Assembly (NCBI GenBank): GCA_900544865.1
Contig: UQXA01000023.1
Location: 1 to 33,857 of the forward strand
Length of the DNA: 33,857 nucleotides
Reading direction: 5' to 3'
From: an uncultured Collinsella sp.
GTDB lineage: Bacteria; Actinomycetota; Coriobacteriia; Coriobacteriales; Coriobacteriaceae
The notes under the pieces are model-generated. The model did not search any database and was not told where the DNA came from. It saw nothing but the letters and a program-made list of their open reading frames with translations. Position numbers and translations under genes: made by a program. Shown in pieces: positions 16,368 to 24,124 of the stretch (position 1 is its first letter; each line of letters starts with the position of its first letter).

Positions 16368-16883
16368 TTACTCCGCCAAGCCATCGGCCTTTGCAATCTC
16401 GCTCGTCGAGCCATCTTGGTAGGTAATCTTAACGTGCTCTACGTCGGATACCGTAACGCCCGACGGAGGTTCCAGACGCCACTCCGTCAGAGCGATATCC
16501 ATGGTCGTGGGCACATCGCCCTGATCTTTGAGCTTCACCTTGAGTGTTTTGAGTGCCTCATCAAACGTCACGCGTTCGATTTCTTCGCCCGGAATAGACC
16601 CGCCGCTCAACTGCAGCTGCACAAACTCGTCGCGCGGATACCAATAGTCGCCCGGTGCGGCAACCGTGTTGCCACCAGAAACTTTCATGGTCATAATCGG
16701 CAGGGCATCGTCGGCTTCAAACCCCCAGGTGACGCCGCCACGACCGCCGAACGTCCAAATACAAAAGGCAATCACCAACACGGCAAGCACCGCAAAACCA
16801 ATCGCGACAAGGCCATGGTGCGCACGGCTTTCCTCGGCCGATACATCCCATTGTGTCTCTCGATATAGATGCTTGTCTTCCAT
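16368..16883 (-). CDS. Membrane-anchored hypothetical protein
   Basis: A 171-residue protein of unknown function. After a charged N-terminal segment of about 24 residues comes one hydrophobic segment, GLVAIGFAVLAVLVIAFCIW (about 25-44), then a soluble domain of about 125 residues that should face outside under the positive-inside rule only weakly, since the N-terminus is mixed in charge. The soluble part is rich in beta-type segments (VQLQLSGGSI, TLKVKLKDQG, VKITYQDGST). GGGGAGG precedes the ATG. The gene is divergent from thiC and its start is only 70 bases from the thiamine riboswitch. I do not recognise the family. Confidence 0.7.
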   Translation of the reverse strand: MEDKHLYRETQWDVSAEESRAHHGLVAIGFAVLAVLVIAFCIWTFGGRGGVTWGFEADDALPIMTMKVSGGNTVAAPGDYWYPRDEFVQLQLSGGSIPGEEIERVTFDEALKTLKVKLKDQGDVPTTMDIALTEWRLEPPSGVTVSDVEHVKITYQDGSTSEIAKADGLAE

Positions 16884-16906
16884 GTTCGCCTCCCCACAGG
16901 CACGCT

Positions 16907-16939
16907 TGTTGGCCCAATCGTACCCATTCAGGCTATACT
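16907..16939 (+). promoter_or_regulatory. Probable thiC promoter
   Basis: TATACT at 16934-16939 is a good -10, and TTGTTG or TTGGCC near 16907-16914 is a possible -35 with a long spacer. Transcription would begin near 16946, just before the riboswitch. Confidence 0.5.
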
Positions 16940-16951
16940 TGAGCCCACCAC

Positions 16952-17047
16952 ATAAACGGGGAGCTTGCAGGACAAGACGGCAGGCTGAGACTGGGCGCGC
17001 CCGCCCTGACCCGCAAACCTGATATGGGTAATGCCAACGAAGGGAGC
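16952..17047 (+). promoter_or_regulatory. TPP riboswitch
   Basis: Thiamine pyrophosphate riboswitch (THI element) in the thiC leader. The conserved GGGGAGCTTG near 16958, CTGAGA at 16984-16989, ACCCGCAAACCTGATATGGG near 17010 and TAATGCCAACGAAGGGA ending at about 17045 are all in place. Its last segment GAAGGGAGC doubles as the thiC ribosome binding site, eight bases before the ATG. That suggests translational control: TPP binding would hide the site. No terminator hairpin is seen between it and the gene. Confidence 0.95.
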
Positions 17048-17054
17048 CGTGCCA

Positions 17055-18389
17055 ATGAGCACACAGACCGAGCCCAAGCTCGTCACGCAAATCGACTTCG
17101 CCCGCGCCGGGCAGATCACACCGCAGATGAAGGAGGTCGCCGAGCGCGAGCATCGCGACCCCGAGTACATCCGCGAGCGCGTGGCCGACGGCCGCATCGC
17201 CATTCCCGCCAACATCGTGCACATCAAAAAGGGCATGCGCGCCTTTGGCGTCGGTGAGGGCTTGTCCACCAAGGTCAACGTGAACCTGGGCATCTCGGGC
17301 GACAAGGCCGATGCCGCCGAGGAATGGAAGAAGGTCAAGATCGCCGAGGACTTTGGCGCCGACGCCATCATGGACCTCTCCAACTCGGGCAAGACACGTC
17401 AGTTCCGCCAGCAGCTCATCGACGAGACGCCGCTCATGGTAGGCACCGTCCCCATGTACGACGCCATCGGCTACATGGAAAAGCCGCTGGTCAAGCTCAC
17501 CAAGGACGACCTGTTCGAAGTCGTGCGCGCGCATGCCGAGGACGGCGTGGACTTTATGACCATCCACTGCGGCATAAACAAGTCGGTCACCAAGACCTTT
17601 AAGGAGACCGGCCGCCTGATGAACATCGTGAGCCGTGGCGGCTCACTGCTGTTTGGCTGGATGGAGGTCACCGGTAACGAGAACCCATTCTATGAGTTCT
17701 ACGACGAGTTGCTCGAGATTTGCCACGAGTACGACGTGACGATTTCGCTCGGCGACTCCTGCCGCCCGGGCTGCCTCTACGACTCCAACGACGCCACCGA
17801 GACCGCTGAGATGATCGAGCTGGGCAAGCTGTGCAAGCGCGCTTGGGCCGCCGGCGTCCAGGTCATGGTCGAGGGCCCGGGTCACATGGCGCTCGACGAG
17901 ATCGCCGCCAACATGAAACTGCAGAAGCGCCTGTGCCACAATGCTCCGTTCTATGTGCTCGGGCCGCTGGTGACCGATATCGGCGTGGGTTACGACCACA
18001 TCACCGCTGCCATCGGCGGCGCTATCTCCGCCAGCTCCGGTGCCGACTTCCTGTGCTACGTGACACCGGCAGAGCACCTATGCCTGCCCAACGCCCAGGA
18101 TGTGCTCGACGGCCTCATGGCCACCAAGATCGCCGCACACGCCGCCGACATCGCCAAAAAGGTGCCCCACGCCCGCGACATGGACGACAAGATGGGCCAG
18201 GCACGCCGCAAGCTCGACTGGGACGCCATGTGGAAGTGCGCGCTCGACCCGGTTACGGGCAAAAAGCGCTACGAGGAGTCCCCCGCCGCCACCGAGGGCA
18301 CTTGCACCATGTGTGGCAAGATGTGCGCCGTCCGCACCGTCAACAAGATCTTCGAGGGCACCACGATCGACCTCGGCATGGAGGACTAG
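17055..18389 (+). CDS. thiC: Phosphomethylpyrimidine synthase
   Basis: ThiC, 444 residues, the short form without the N-terminal extension of E. coli ThiC. A non-canonical radical SAM enzyme that rearranges 5-aminoimidazole ribotide into HMP phosphate for thiamine. Features include MDLSNSGKTRQFRQQLID near 107, VGTVPMYDAIGYMEKP near 133, GVDFMTIHCGI near 163, SRGGSLLFGWM near 195, SLGDSCRPGCLYDSND near 231, MVEGPGHMALDEI near 274 and YDHITAAIGGA near 315. The C-terminal cluster motif reads CTMCGKMC, that is CX2CX3C, one residue shorter than the CX4C spacing of the long form. It is controlled by the TPP riboswitch and is followed by thiD. Confidence 0.96.
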   Translation: MSTQTEPKLVTQIDFARAGQITPQMKEVAEREHRDPEYIRERVADGRIAIPANIVHIKKGMRAFGVGEGLSTKVNVNLGISGDKADAAEEWKKVKIAEDFGADAIMDLSNSGKTRQFRQQLIDETPLMVGTVPMYDAIGYMEKPLVKLTKDDLFEVVRAHAEDGVDFMTIHCGINKSVTKTFKETGRLMNIVSRGGSLLFGWMEVTGNENPFYEFYDELLEICHEYDVTISLGDSCRPGCLYDSNDATETAEMIELGKLCKRAWAAGVQVMVEGPGHMALDEIAANMKLQKRLCHNAPFYVLGPLVTDIGVGYDHITAAIGGAISASSGADFLCYVTPAEHLCLPNAQDVLDGLMATKIAAHAADIAKKVPHARDMDDKMGQARRKLDWDAMWKCALDPVTGKKRYEESPAATEGTCTMCGKMCAVRTVNKIFEGTTIDLGMED

Positions 18390-18484
18390 CCCTGTCGCCG
18401 CGGCCGCTTCTGGCGGTGAACTGGTGCCTGTCAATTGTTAACGTGTGAACATTTGCTTGCATTTGCGTAAAGATTGCATCGCCC

Positions 18485-18525
18485 GCCCGGGTTCGACATA
18501 GAGTCGGCCCGGGCATCTTTATAAT
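18485..18525 (+). promoter_or_regulatory. Hairpin after thiC and -10 before thiD
   Basis: Stem GCCCGGG/CCCGGGC (18485-18491 with 18508-18514), extended inside by CGAC/GTCG, followed by ATCTTT. Directly after it is TATAAT (18520-18525), a perfect -10 about 47 bases before thiD, but without a good -35. Terminator of thiC and promoter of thiD may overlap here. Confidence 0.5.
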
Positions 18526-18571
18526 GCTGGCTTATAGACCCATTTGATTCCGACCGAACAAGGGAGCGAAC

Positions 18572-19402
18572 ATGGATCGCAGTAAGGTACCTGCCGTTCT
18601 ATCCATCGCAGGATCCGATTCCAGCGGTGGCGCCGGCATTCAGGCCGACATCAAGACCATCACGGCGCACCGCCTGTATGCCGAGACGGCCATCACCGCC
18701 ATCACAGCGCAAAACACACTGGGCGTCACCGCCGTGCAGGATATCTCACCAGATATCGTAGCCGCGCAAATTGACGCCGTTTTTGACGATATCCGCCCGA
18801 GCGCCGTCAAGATCGGCATGGTTTCTTCTGTCGAGATTATCGATGTTATCGCCGACCGCTTGAGTGCCTGGAACGCGACAAACGTGGTAGTCGACCCCGT
18901 CATGGTAGCCACCTCGGGCGCACGGCTGATTGCCGAAGATGCCGCCGAAGCGCTCACCCGCCGCCTGTTCCCCCTAGCGACGGTTATCACGCCCAATATT
19001 CCCGAGGCCATGGCCCTGCTCGACTTCGAGGTCGACTCCGAGCGCACGCAGCAAAATGCTGCCATGCTCCTCACCCGCCGCTTTGGTTGCGCATCCCTCG
19101 TTAAGGGTGGGCATCTTGTCAACGAGGCCAACGATGTACTGGCCGAACCCGCTCCACTCGATGACGAGGGCAACCATCTGGGAGATCCACTCACCACGTG
19201 GTTCCGCCACAAGCGCATCGAGACCGACAACACGCACGGCACCGGATGCACGCTCTCGTCCGCCATCGCCTGCGCGCTGGCCCAGGGCATGGATCTTGCC
19301 GACGCCGTCAACGCCGGCAAGGCCTACCTGACAGGCGCTCTGGCCGCCGGCCTGGACATGGGCAAAGGCTCCGGCCCTGTCAACCACATGTGGCAGTATT
19401 AA
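18572..19402 (+). CDS. thiD: Hydroxymethylpyrimidine/phosphomethylpyrimidine kinase
   Basis: ThiD, 276 residues, ribokinase-like fold. It phosphorylates HMP and HMP phosphate to HMP diphosphate, the pyrimidine half of thiamine, using the product of thiC. Motifs: LSIAGSDSSGGAGIQADIKT at the N-terminus, VVVDPVMVATSGARL near 107, VITPNIPEAMALL near 137, and the catalytic-cysteine anion hole THGTGCTLSSAIA near 221. It could also act on pyridoxal-type substrates, as some ThiD/PdxK proteins do, but the thiC neighbour favours thiamine. AAGGGAG precedes the ATG. No TPP riboswitch lies directly upstream. Confidence 0.93.
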   Translation: MDRSKVPAVLSIAGSDSSGGAGIQADIKTITAHRLYAETAITAITAQNTLGVTAVQDISPDIVAAQIDAVFDDIRPSAVKIGMVSSVEIIDVIADRLSAWNATNVVVDPVMVATSGARLIAEDAAEALTRRLFPLATVITPNIPEAMALLDFEVDSERTQQNAAMLLTRRFGCASLVKGGHLVNEANDVLAEPAPLDDEGNHLGDPLTTWFRHKRIETDNTHGTGCTLSSAIACALAQGMDLADAVNAGKAYLTGALAAGLDMGKGSGPVNHMWQY

Positions 19403-19416
19403 GATTCGCAGCCCAA

Positions 19417-19447
19417 AACCACCGCAAAGGACACCTTTGTGGTGGTT
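19417..19447 (+). terminator. Hairpin after thiD
   Basis: A 14-bp stem AACCACCGCAAAGG/CCTTTGTGGTGGTT with one G-U pair and a three-base loop, 14 bases after the thiD stop. The following bases are TCCCAC, not a T-run. Confidence 0.6.
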
Positions 19448-19457
19448 CCCACAAACA

Positions 19458-19512
19458 TCTCGATCTGTAACATTAACTCGGCGAAATCGACCCTAGATGT
19501 TACAGATCGAGA
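19458..19512. repeat. Tandem hairpin, first unit
   Basis: Arms TCTCGATCTGTAACAT (19458-19473) and ATGTTACAGATCGAGA (19497-19512) form a perfect 16-bp stem with a 23-base loop. The arms share ATCTGTAACA/TGTTACAGAT with the next unit at 19544-19588. It lies between the convergent thiD and SGNH hydrolase genes. Confidence 0.75.
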
Positions 19513-19543
19513 CAAACGACCGATATCAACCTAAATAATCTTA

Positions 19544-19588
19544 ATCTGTAACATCTAACCCGTTTTCGGCCTTACAACTGTTACAGAT
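19544..19588. repeat. Tandem hairpin, second unit
   Basis: Arms ATCTGTAACA (19544-19553) and TGTTACAGAT (19579-19588) with a 25-base loop that contains a small hairpin CCG-TTTT-CGG. The same arms occur in the unit at 19458-19512, while the loops differ. Confidence 0.7.
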
Positions 19589-19648
19589 CAAAACAAACCA
19601 ACGAAACAAGCCGTCGCAAGGGGAACTTCTGTACTGCTTTGGGTCGCG

Positions 19649-20308
19649 CTACTCACCAAGCATCTCTTGGAGCTTGGCTGCCACGGCGTGACCCAGGCTC
19701 TCGTGGCTTTCGGGCATCATATGCAGATAGTCGATATCGCCCGGCTCGGCAAACTCGGCGGCATTCAAAAAGTCGCAGTCAAACTGTTTAGCAGCATACG
19801 CATAGTATTCGGCAAAATGCTCCGAGGCCTCGACGGAGCGCTCGTCAAAGTCGGTCATGTACACATCGGCGATCTGCGGTTTAATCTTGATAGGCGCCAT
19901 CAGCAGAATACGCGGGCAGGGCGCGGCTTCGGTCCAGGGAAACGCGCGGACGGTGCGAATCAGCGCCATGACACCGTCAGCGATATCGGCAGCCCCCACG
20001 CTAAAGACCGTCTTGCAGTCGTTGGTGCCCAGCATAATCACGATCGCATCCAGCGGCTTATGAGCCTCGAGCAGCATCGGCAACGCGCGGATGCCGTTAA
20101 GATTGGTATCCAGATGGCACATGTCGTCGCGTACCGTCGTGCGGCCGTTGAGGCCTTCTTCAATTACATGCCAGCCCTCGCCTAAGTCACGTTGGGCCAC
20201 GCCGCACCAGCGCACATCCTGCCCATAGCGCACCGCGGTGCCGTCGCGCATGCCCGCCGGATCATAACCATAGGTGTTGCTGTCGCCAAAACATAGAACG
20301 TTTTTCAT
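19649..20308 (-). CDS. SGNH/GDSL-family hydrolase
   Basis: A 219-residue SGNH hydrolase, probably an esterase or carbohydrate deacetylase; the substrate is unknown. Block I is VLCFGDSNTYGYDP near residue 4 with the nucleophile serine, block II the glycine of EEGLNGRTTV near 50, block III MLGTNDCK near 94 with the oxyanion asparagine, and block V IDYLHMMPESHESLG near 196 with the aspartate-histidine pair. There is no signal peptide, so it is probably cytosolic. GAGGGG precedes the ATG, and an upstream in-frame ATG lies inside a terminator hairpin. It follows the PARG-like gene on the same strand. Confidence 0.85.
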   Translation of the reverse strand: MKNVLCFGDSNTYGYDPAGMRDGTAVRYGQDVRWCGVAQRDLGEGWHVIEEGLNGRTTVRDDMCHLDTNLNGIRALPMLLEAHKPLDAIVIMLGTNDCKTVFSVGAADIADGVMALIRTVRAFPWTEAAPCPRILLMAPIKIKPQIADVYMTDFDERSVEASEHFAEYYAYAAKQFDCDFLNAAEFAEPGDIDYLHMMPESHESLGHAVAAKLQEMLGE

Positions 20309-20326
20309 CGTAAACCCCTCGCTCGG

Positions 20327-20360
20327 TAAAAAGCCGACGGGAGCAACCTCCCCCGTCGGC
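20327..20360 (-). terminator. Terminator between PARG-like gene and SGNH gene
   Basis: A perfect 9-bp stem GCCGACGGG/CCCGTCGGC (20333-20341 with 20352-20360), followed on the minus strand by five T. It ends 18 bases before the SGNH ATG, leaving no room for a promoter, so the SGNH gene must use read-through or a promoter upstream of the hairpin. Confidence 0.85.
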
Positions 20361-20386
20361 ACGACATATCCGTCAGCGCGTACCGA

Positions 20387-21499
20387 TTACAGGTACTTGC
20401 GCCAGTCGTCGTCATCCTCGTCGTCCTCGGCAGCAGCCTGGGCCTGCTCGGCGGCACGGGCTGCTGCGGCGCGGGCGGCAACCTGAGCATAGGACTCCTC
20501 GTTGCGCTCGGGGAAGTTTGCCAGCACGTGCTCGAACTTGGCGAAGTCCTCGTCCCAGCGCGTAGAGGGCACAGCAAAGAAGACCTGCTTGACCTTGAAG
20601 TCGCCCGATGCGAGCTCCTTGCGGAAGAGCTCGGCCACGGCCTCGGCGTCAAAGCCGTTGTTGTCGCAGCCCCAAGCGCCCAGCACGAGCTTCTCGCGAC
20701 CCAGCTCGTCGCAGATGGCAAGCACAAAGCGGATGCGATCGCGCAGAGCGTCCAGCAAGGCATCGTCGCTCACGCGGTACTCCTGGCGAGCACGCTTGGC
20801 GTTGGGTGCAGCGGCGACGATTACGTCGGCATACGCATGCACGTGGTTGCGGTCGAAGCGCACCGCAGGCACCACCAGCGCACGGTTGCGGTAAAGCTCG
20901 CAGTTGATGTTGCGGCGACGGTTCTCGCCGTACCATTTGCGCTGTTTATCGAGCACGTTGTACAGGTACGAATCGGCACAGAGCGTGGCCTCCTGACCCA
21001 GATAGCCCTGGATGTAGCCGCCGCCCGGGTTGGTGAACGAGGCAAAGGCGAGTACGGCCATGTCGCAGAATTGCGCGTAGCCTCGGCCGTTATCCAGAAT
21101 GGCCTGCGTGGCAGAGGCGTCAAGCACGGTGACCTCGGGCAGGACCGGAGCGGGCTCCTCGGCGGGCTCGGACTCGGCTTCGGCGGCCTCCTCGACGGGC
21201 TCGGGCGCCACCTCGGTATCGACTGCAGCCTCGACCTCGGCGGCCTCGGGCTCCTCGGCAACCTGCTCCTCGGCAGCAGCAGCCACCTGGGCCTTGGCCT
21301 TCATCGCCGCGACAAAACCGGCAGGCATACCATCGAACTCGCACACGCCGGCAAGCGAACGCTCGATGTCCTTGGCGCAGGCCTCGGACACAGCCGCCAC
21401 ATGGCGCTCGGCGGCCTTGGCACGCGCCTCGCGCTTGGGATTGGGCTGACCCGTTCGGTTGGACCTGCGGTTACGGTTCCTGTTGTCGACGTCTGCCAT
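20387..21499 (-). CDS. PARG-like macrodomain protein (TIGR02452 family)
   Basis: A 370-residue protein whose residues about 122-330 resemble the TIGR02452 / DUF2263 family, bacterial-type poly(ADP-ribose) glycohydrolases with a macrodomain fold. The conserved phosphate-binding FTNPGGGYIQGYLGQE begins near 155 and LGAWGCDNNGF lies near 277. Where the family has GGG-X6-8-QEE, this protein has GGG (159-161), Gln 169, Glu 170 and Ala 171, so the second glutamate is missing. The N-terminus (1-30) is rich in Arg and Asn, residues 70-120 form an Ala/Glu/Pro-rich linker, and the tail has the acidic run EDDEDDDD. It could bind ADP-ribose without cleaving it. A terminator separates it from the SGNH gene. 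Confidence 0.75.
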   Translation of the reverse strand: MADVDNRNRNRRSNRTGQPNPKREARAKAAERHVAAVSEACAKDIERSLAGVCEFDGMPAGFVAAMKAKAQVAAAAEEQVAEEPEAAEVEAAVDTEVAPEPVEEAAEAESEPAEEPAPVLPEVTVLDASATQAILDNGRGYAQFCDMAVLAFASFTNPGGGYIQGYLGQEATLCADSYLYNVLDKQRKWYGENRRRNINCELYRNRALVVPAVRFDRNHVHAYADVIVAAAPNAKRARQEYRVSDDALLDALRDRIRFVLAICDELGREKLVLGAWGCDNNGFDAEAVAELFRKELASGDFKVKQVFFAVPSTRWDEDFAKFEHVLANFPERNEESYAQVAARAAAARAAEQAQAAAEDDEDDDDWRKYL

Positions 21500-21564
21500 A
21501 CGTGGCCACCTTTCCTGTCGCTGCCGCTATCGGCTTTTTCCCATCCATGATACCCCGCCGCGCA

Positions 21565-21594
21565 CAAAAAAGACGGCCCCGAAGGACCGCCTTT
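21565..21594 (-). terminator. BI-1 gene terminator
   Basis: On the minus strand, stem GGCGGTCC/GGGCCGTC with a TTCG loop, two G-U pairs and a run of six T. It lies about 47 bases after the Bax-inhibitor-1 stop. Confidence 0.85.
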
Positions 21595-21640
21595 CGCATC
21601 GTTTTACCGTGTCCGGCAGGAAGCGTCGCAATGCCGCGTT

Positions 21641-22336
21641 TTAATCGCGACGGCCGAGGATGTTCAAAATGCGCAGGAACACGTTGATAATATCCACGAA
21701 CAGGTTAGAGGCCATAAGCACGGCGTTGGGCAGTGTGGGCGGCACCGTCGTGGCAACATAGGTGTCATAGCCAATAAACCCGGCGAACACCACGATCACG
21801 ATCAGGTCGGTGATGGACTGCGAAACGCCCATGAACATCAGCACGACCTCAACCAGAATCGTGGCGAGCAGAATGCCAAAGCCGATGCCATATACGCGCT
21901 GGAAAAACTTGGGGAACGTCACGCCCAAGGCGCCAAAGACAAAGGTGATGGCAGCGGTGGCGATAAAGGCGGTGTTGATGGTGGGCAGGTCATAGTTGGC
22001 AAGGCCAAACGACGCGGTCAGGCCAAAGGTGCTCGCAAAGATCACGTAACCCACGAGCGACAGGCCCACGGACTGTTTGCTGGCAGCAGCCGACATCATG
22101 ACGATGCCGACAATAGTCAGGATAAACGAGCCAAAGACCAGTGGCAGGGCAGCGCCGCTCATCATCATGCGGGCAAACGCCATGGTGCTCGTAAAGTAAG
22201 CACCAGCGCCCATGGCACAAAAGCCCAAGAAGATGAGGGCAGACATGGAAAGATTGTACGCACGCGGCGACATCTCCTTGGCACGGCTTGCGCCAGTTTC
22301 GATGGGGCCGTTCTGATAGCCCTGGATATCGTTCAT
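21641..22336 (-). CDS. Bax inhibitor-1/YccA family membrane protein
   Basis: A 231-residue integral membrane protein of the BI-1 / YccA (TMBIM) family. Seven hydrophobic segments are visible after a 30-residue hydrophilic N-terminus, the first beginning near SMSALIFLGFCAMGAGAYF. The segment VFAGFIGYDTYVATT near 188 holds the conserved aspartate found in bacterial members, and the C-terminal ALNLFVDIINVFLRIL-like sequence (ASNLFVDIINVFLRIL) is a strong family signature. Related proteins are calcium-leak channels or modulate membrane proteases; the role here is unknown. The ATG before NDIQGY follows AAAGGAC; an earlier ATG five codons up is less well placed. Confidence 0.88.
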   Translation of the reverse strand: MNDIQGYQNGPIETGASRAKEMSPRAYNLSMSALIFLGFCAMGAGAYFTSTMAFARMMMSGAALPLVFGSFILTIVGIVMMSAAASKQSVGLSLVGYVIFASTFGLTASFGLANYDLPTINTAFIATAAITFVFGALGVTFPKFFQRVYGIGFGILLATILVEVVLMFMGVSQSITDLIVIVVFAGFIGYDTYVATTVPPTLPNAVLMASNLFVDIINVFLRILNILGRRD

Positions 22337-22354
22337 ACTTCGTCCTTTCACAAA

Positions 22355-22373
22355 GCGCCGTGAAAGACGGCGC
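22355..22373 (-). terminator. Small hairpin before the BI-1 gene
   Basis: Stem GCGCCG/CGGCGC with a seven-base loop, followed on the minus strand by TTTG. It lies 47 bases after the stop of the unknown gene and 18 bases before the BI-1 ATG. Confidence 0.5.
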
Positions 22374-22419
22374 AGCAGATGACAAGATTCCTGTCATTGT
22401 ACCCGAATGCCGCACGTCC

Positions 22420-22758
22420 TTACCTACGGCGCTCGCCCTCGAGCGTGCGATCAAAGGCCCAGACCCACCAACGCATCACGTGTGCCTGCGAGCCGTCCGC
22501 CCGCTCGCGCGTCTGGTCCTCCAGATACAACTCGGTCGCGTGCCCGCCAAAACGCACCTTATAGGTCGCCGTACGGATGCCGTGGACCGTCAGGCCAAAC
22601 CCGGTGGTCGAGATAATTTCATCGATTGTAAAACAACGTCCGTCGACCCAGCAGACGGTGACCGGCACGACTTGTCCGCCCGCGAGGATGCGAGCCACGA
22701 CGTCCACATACTGCTTGTGTACGCGCCGAGTTTTGCCGTCTGTCTGTCGATATTCCAT
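22420..22758 (-). CDS. Small conserved-looking hypothetical protein
   Basis: A 112-residue protein. Most of it alternates short beta-type segments: VVPVTVCWVDGRCFTIDEII near residue 30, then TATYKVRFGGHATELYLEDQ, then AHVMRWWVWAFDRTL near the end. The layout resembles the short, Trp-rich DUF6504-type proteins of actinobacteria, but I hold this only as a weak similarity. It lacks a signal peptide or membrane segment. The start is uncertain: AGGGGC lies very close to the chosen ATG, and the frame stays open for 36 codons upstream without homology. It is divergent from pit. Confidence 0.55.
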   Translation of the reverse strand: MEYRQTDGKTRRVHKQYVDVVARILAGGQVVPVTVCWVDGRCFTIDEIISTTGFGLTVHGIRTATYKVRFGGHATELYLEDQTRERADGSQAHVMRWWVWAFDRTLEGERRR

Positions 22759-22951
22759 GCCCCTATTATCGAACGCATGTTTGCATGTTGTAAAGCGAAC
22801 AGACTGTGGTTTTGGAGTGTCGTAGTAATCGCACGTGTCCGCATGGCGTGTTAGCAAAAAGAACACCCGCGGTCAACAGGGCTAATATTCAATTTTAGTG
22901 CCAAAAAGTTCACTTCTCCCATCAGAACTCGGTAAAGAGACCCGCAGGAGG

Positions 22952-22960
22952 TGATACGAT
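22952..22960 (+). promoter_or_regulatory. Candidate pit promoter (extended -10)
   Basis: TGATACGAT matches an extended -10 and is identical to the one at 13979-13987. It lies 47 bases before the pit ATG. No good -35 is seen. Confidence 0.45.
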
Positions 22961-23007
22961 TTATCATGTTTTTGTAACGTGTCTGCAAACTTCGAGAAAG
23001 CCCATAT

Positions 23008-24057
23008 ATGGACGTAACGTTCTCAACCTTCCTCGGCCAAATTGTGTCGAACCCAGTCCTTGCCGTCACCGTGATCCTCGCGTTGGGCGCCATCTTCGTC
23101 AATGGATGGACCGACGCGCCCAACGCCATCGCGACCTGCGTCACTACGCGTTGCATGCCCGCCCGCGCCGCCATTCTCATGAGCGCCGCATTCAACTTCC
23201 TCGGCGTGCTCATCATGACGCACTTTAACGCGAGCGTCGCCAACACCATCTCACATATCGTCGACTTTGGCGGAAACAGCACCATGGCGCTCGCCTGCCT
23301 ATGCGCGGCGCTGTTCTCCATCGTCGTCTACGGCGCCACAGCGTCGCGTTTTGGCATCCCCACCTCGCAAAGCCACAGCCTTATCGCCGGCCTGACCGGT
23401 GCCGCCATCGCCCTCGGCGGTGCGAGCAGCGTCAACGTCCACGAGTGGATGAAGGTCATCTACGGCCTGGCGCTCTCCATCGGCCTGGGCTTTGTCATGG
23501 GCTGGGTCCTGTGCAAGCTCGTCTCGATTCTTTTCGCCGCCGCCAACAGGCGACGTGCCAATGTCTTCTTTAAATACGCTCAGATCGCGAGCGCTGCGGC
23601 CATGAGCTTTATGCACGGCGCGCAGGATGGACAGAAGTTCATCGGCGTGCTCTTTTTAGGCGTGGCCTTTGCCAGCGGCCAGACGAGCGTCGGCGATGCA
23701 GGCATCCCCATCTGGATTATGCTGCTGTGCTCGGCCACTATGGGTATCGGCACCAGCGTGGGCGGCGAGCGCATCATCAAGTCCGTCGGCCAGAGCATGG
23801 TCAAGCTCGAAAAGTATCAGGGCTTCTCCGCCGACCTGGCGGGCGCCGCAAACCTGCTGCTTGCCACCCTTACCGGCATCCCCGTGTCCTCCACACACAT
23901 CAAGACCTGCGCCATCATGGGCGTCGGTGCCGTCAAGCGCCTCTCAGCCATCAACTTCGGCGTCGTCAAGGACATGATGTTCACCTGGTTCTTCACCTTC
24001 CCCGCCTGCGGACTCATCAGCTTTGTCATGGCCAAGCTGTTCATGATGTTCCTCTAG
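23008..24057 (+). CDS. pit: PiT-family inorganic phosphate transporter
   Basis: A 349-residue PiT (PNaS/PF01384) permease for low-affinity phosphate uptake, driven by protons or cations. The two halves carry the inverted repeat of the family: FVNGWTDAPNAIATCVTTRC near residue 30 and SFMHGAQDGQKFIGVLFLG near 200. Further family features are YGATASRFGIPTSQSHSLIAGLTGAAIA near 108-135 and TGIPVSSTHIKTCAIMGVG near 290. About nine or ten hydrophobic segments are visible. GAGAAAG precedes the ATG by seven bases. It is followed after 67 bases by the DUF47 gene, the usual partner. A second, high-affinity phosphate system (pst) lies at 29-33 kb. Confidence 0.93.
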   Translation: MDVTFSTFLGQIVSNPVLAVTVILALGAIFVNGWTDAPNAIATCVTTRCMPARAAILMSAAFNFLGVLIMTHFNASVANTISHIVDFGGNSTMALACLCAALFSIVVYGATASRFGIPTSQSHSLIAGLTGAAIALGGASSVNVHEWMKVIYGLALSIGLGFVMGWVLCKLVSILFAAANRRRANVFFKYAQIASAAAMSFMHGAQDGQKFIGVLFLGVAFASGQTSVGDAGIPIWIMLLCSATMGIGTSVGGERIIKSVGQSMVKLEKYQGFSADLAGAANLLLATLTGIPVSSTHIKTCAIMGVGAVKRLSAINFGVVKDMMFTWFFTFPACGLISFVMAKLFMMFL

Positions 24058-24124
24058 TCAAACCGAACGTCCATCCGGACCGCATTACTTCGCCCACCCG
24101 TCTTCGCCTCGAAAGGACCCACCC

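Noticed and set aside
22288..22854. Plus-strand frame of 188 codons opposite the small unknown gene
   Set aside because: Antisense to a frame with a more protein-like sequence and in a region that should hold the divergent promoters; no ribosome binding site.
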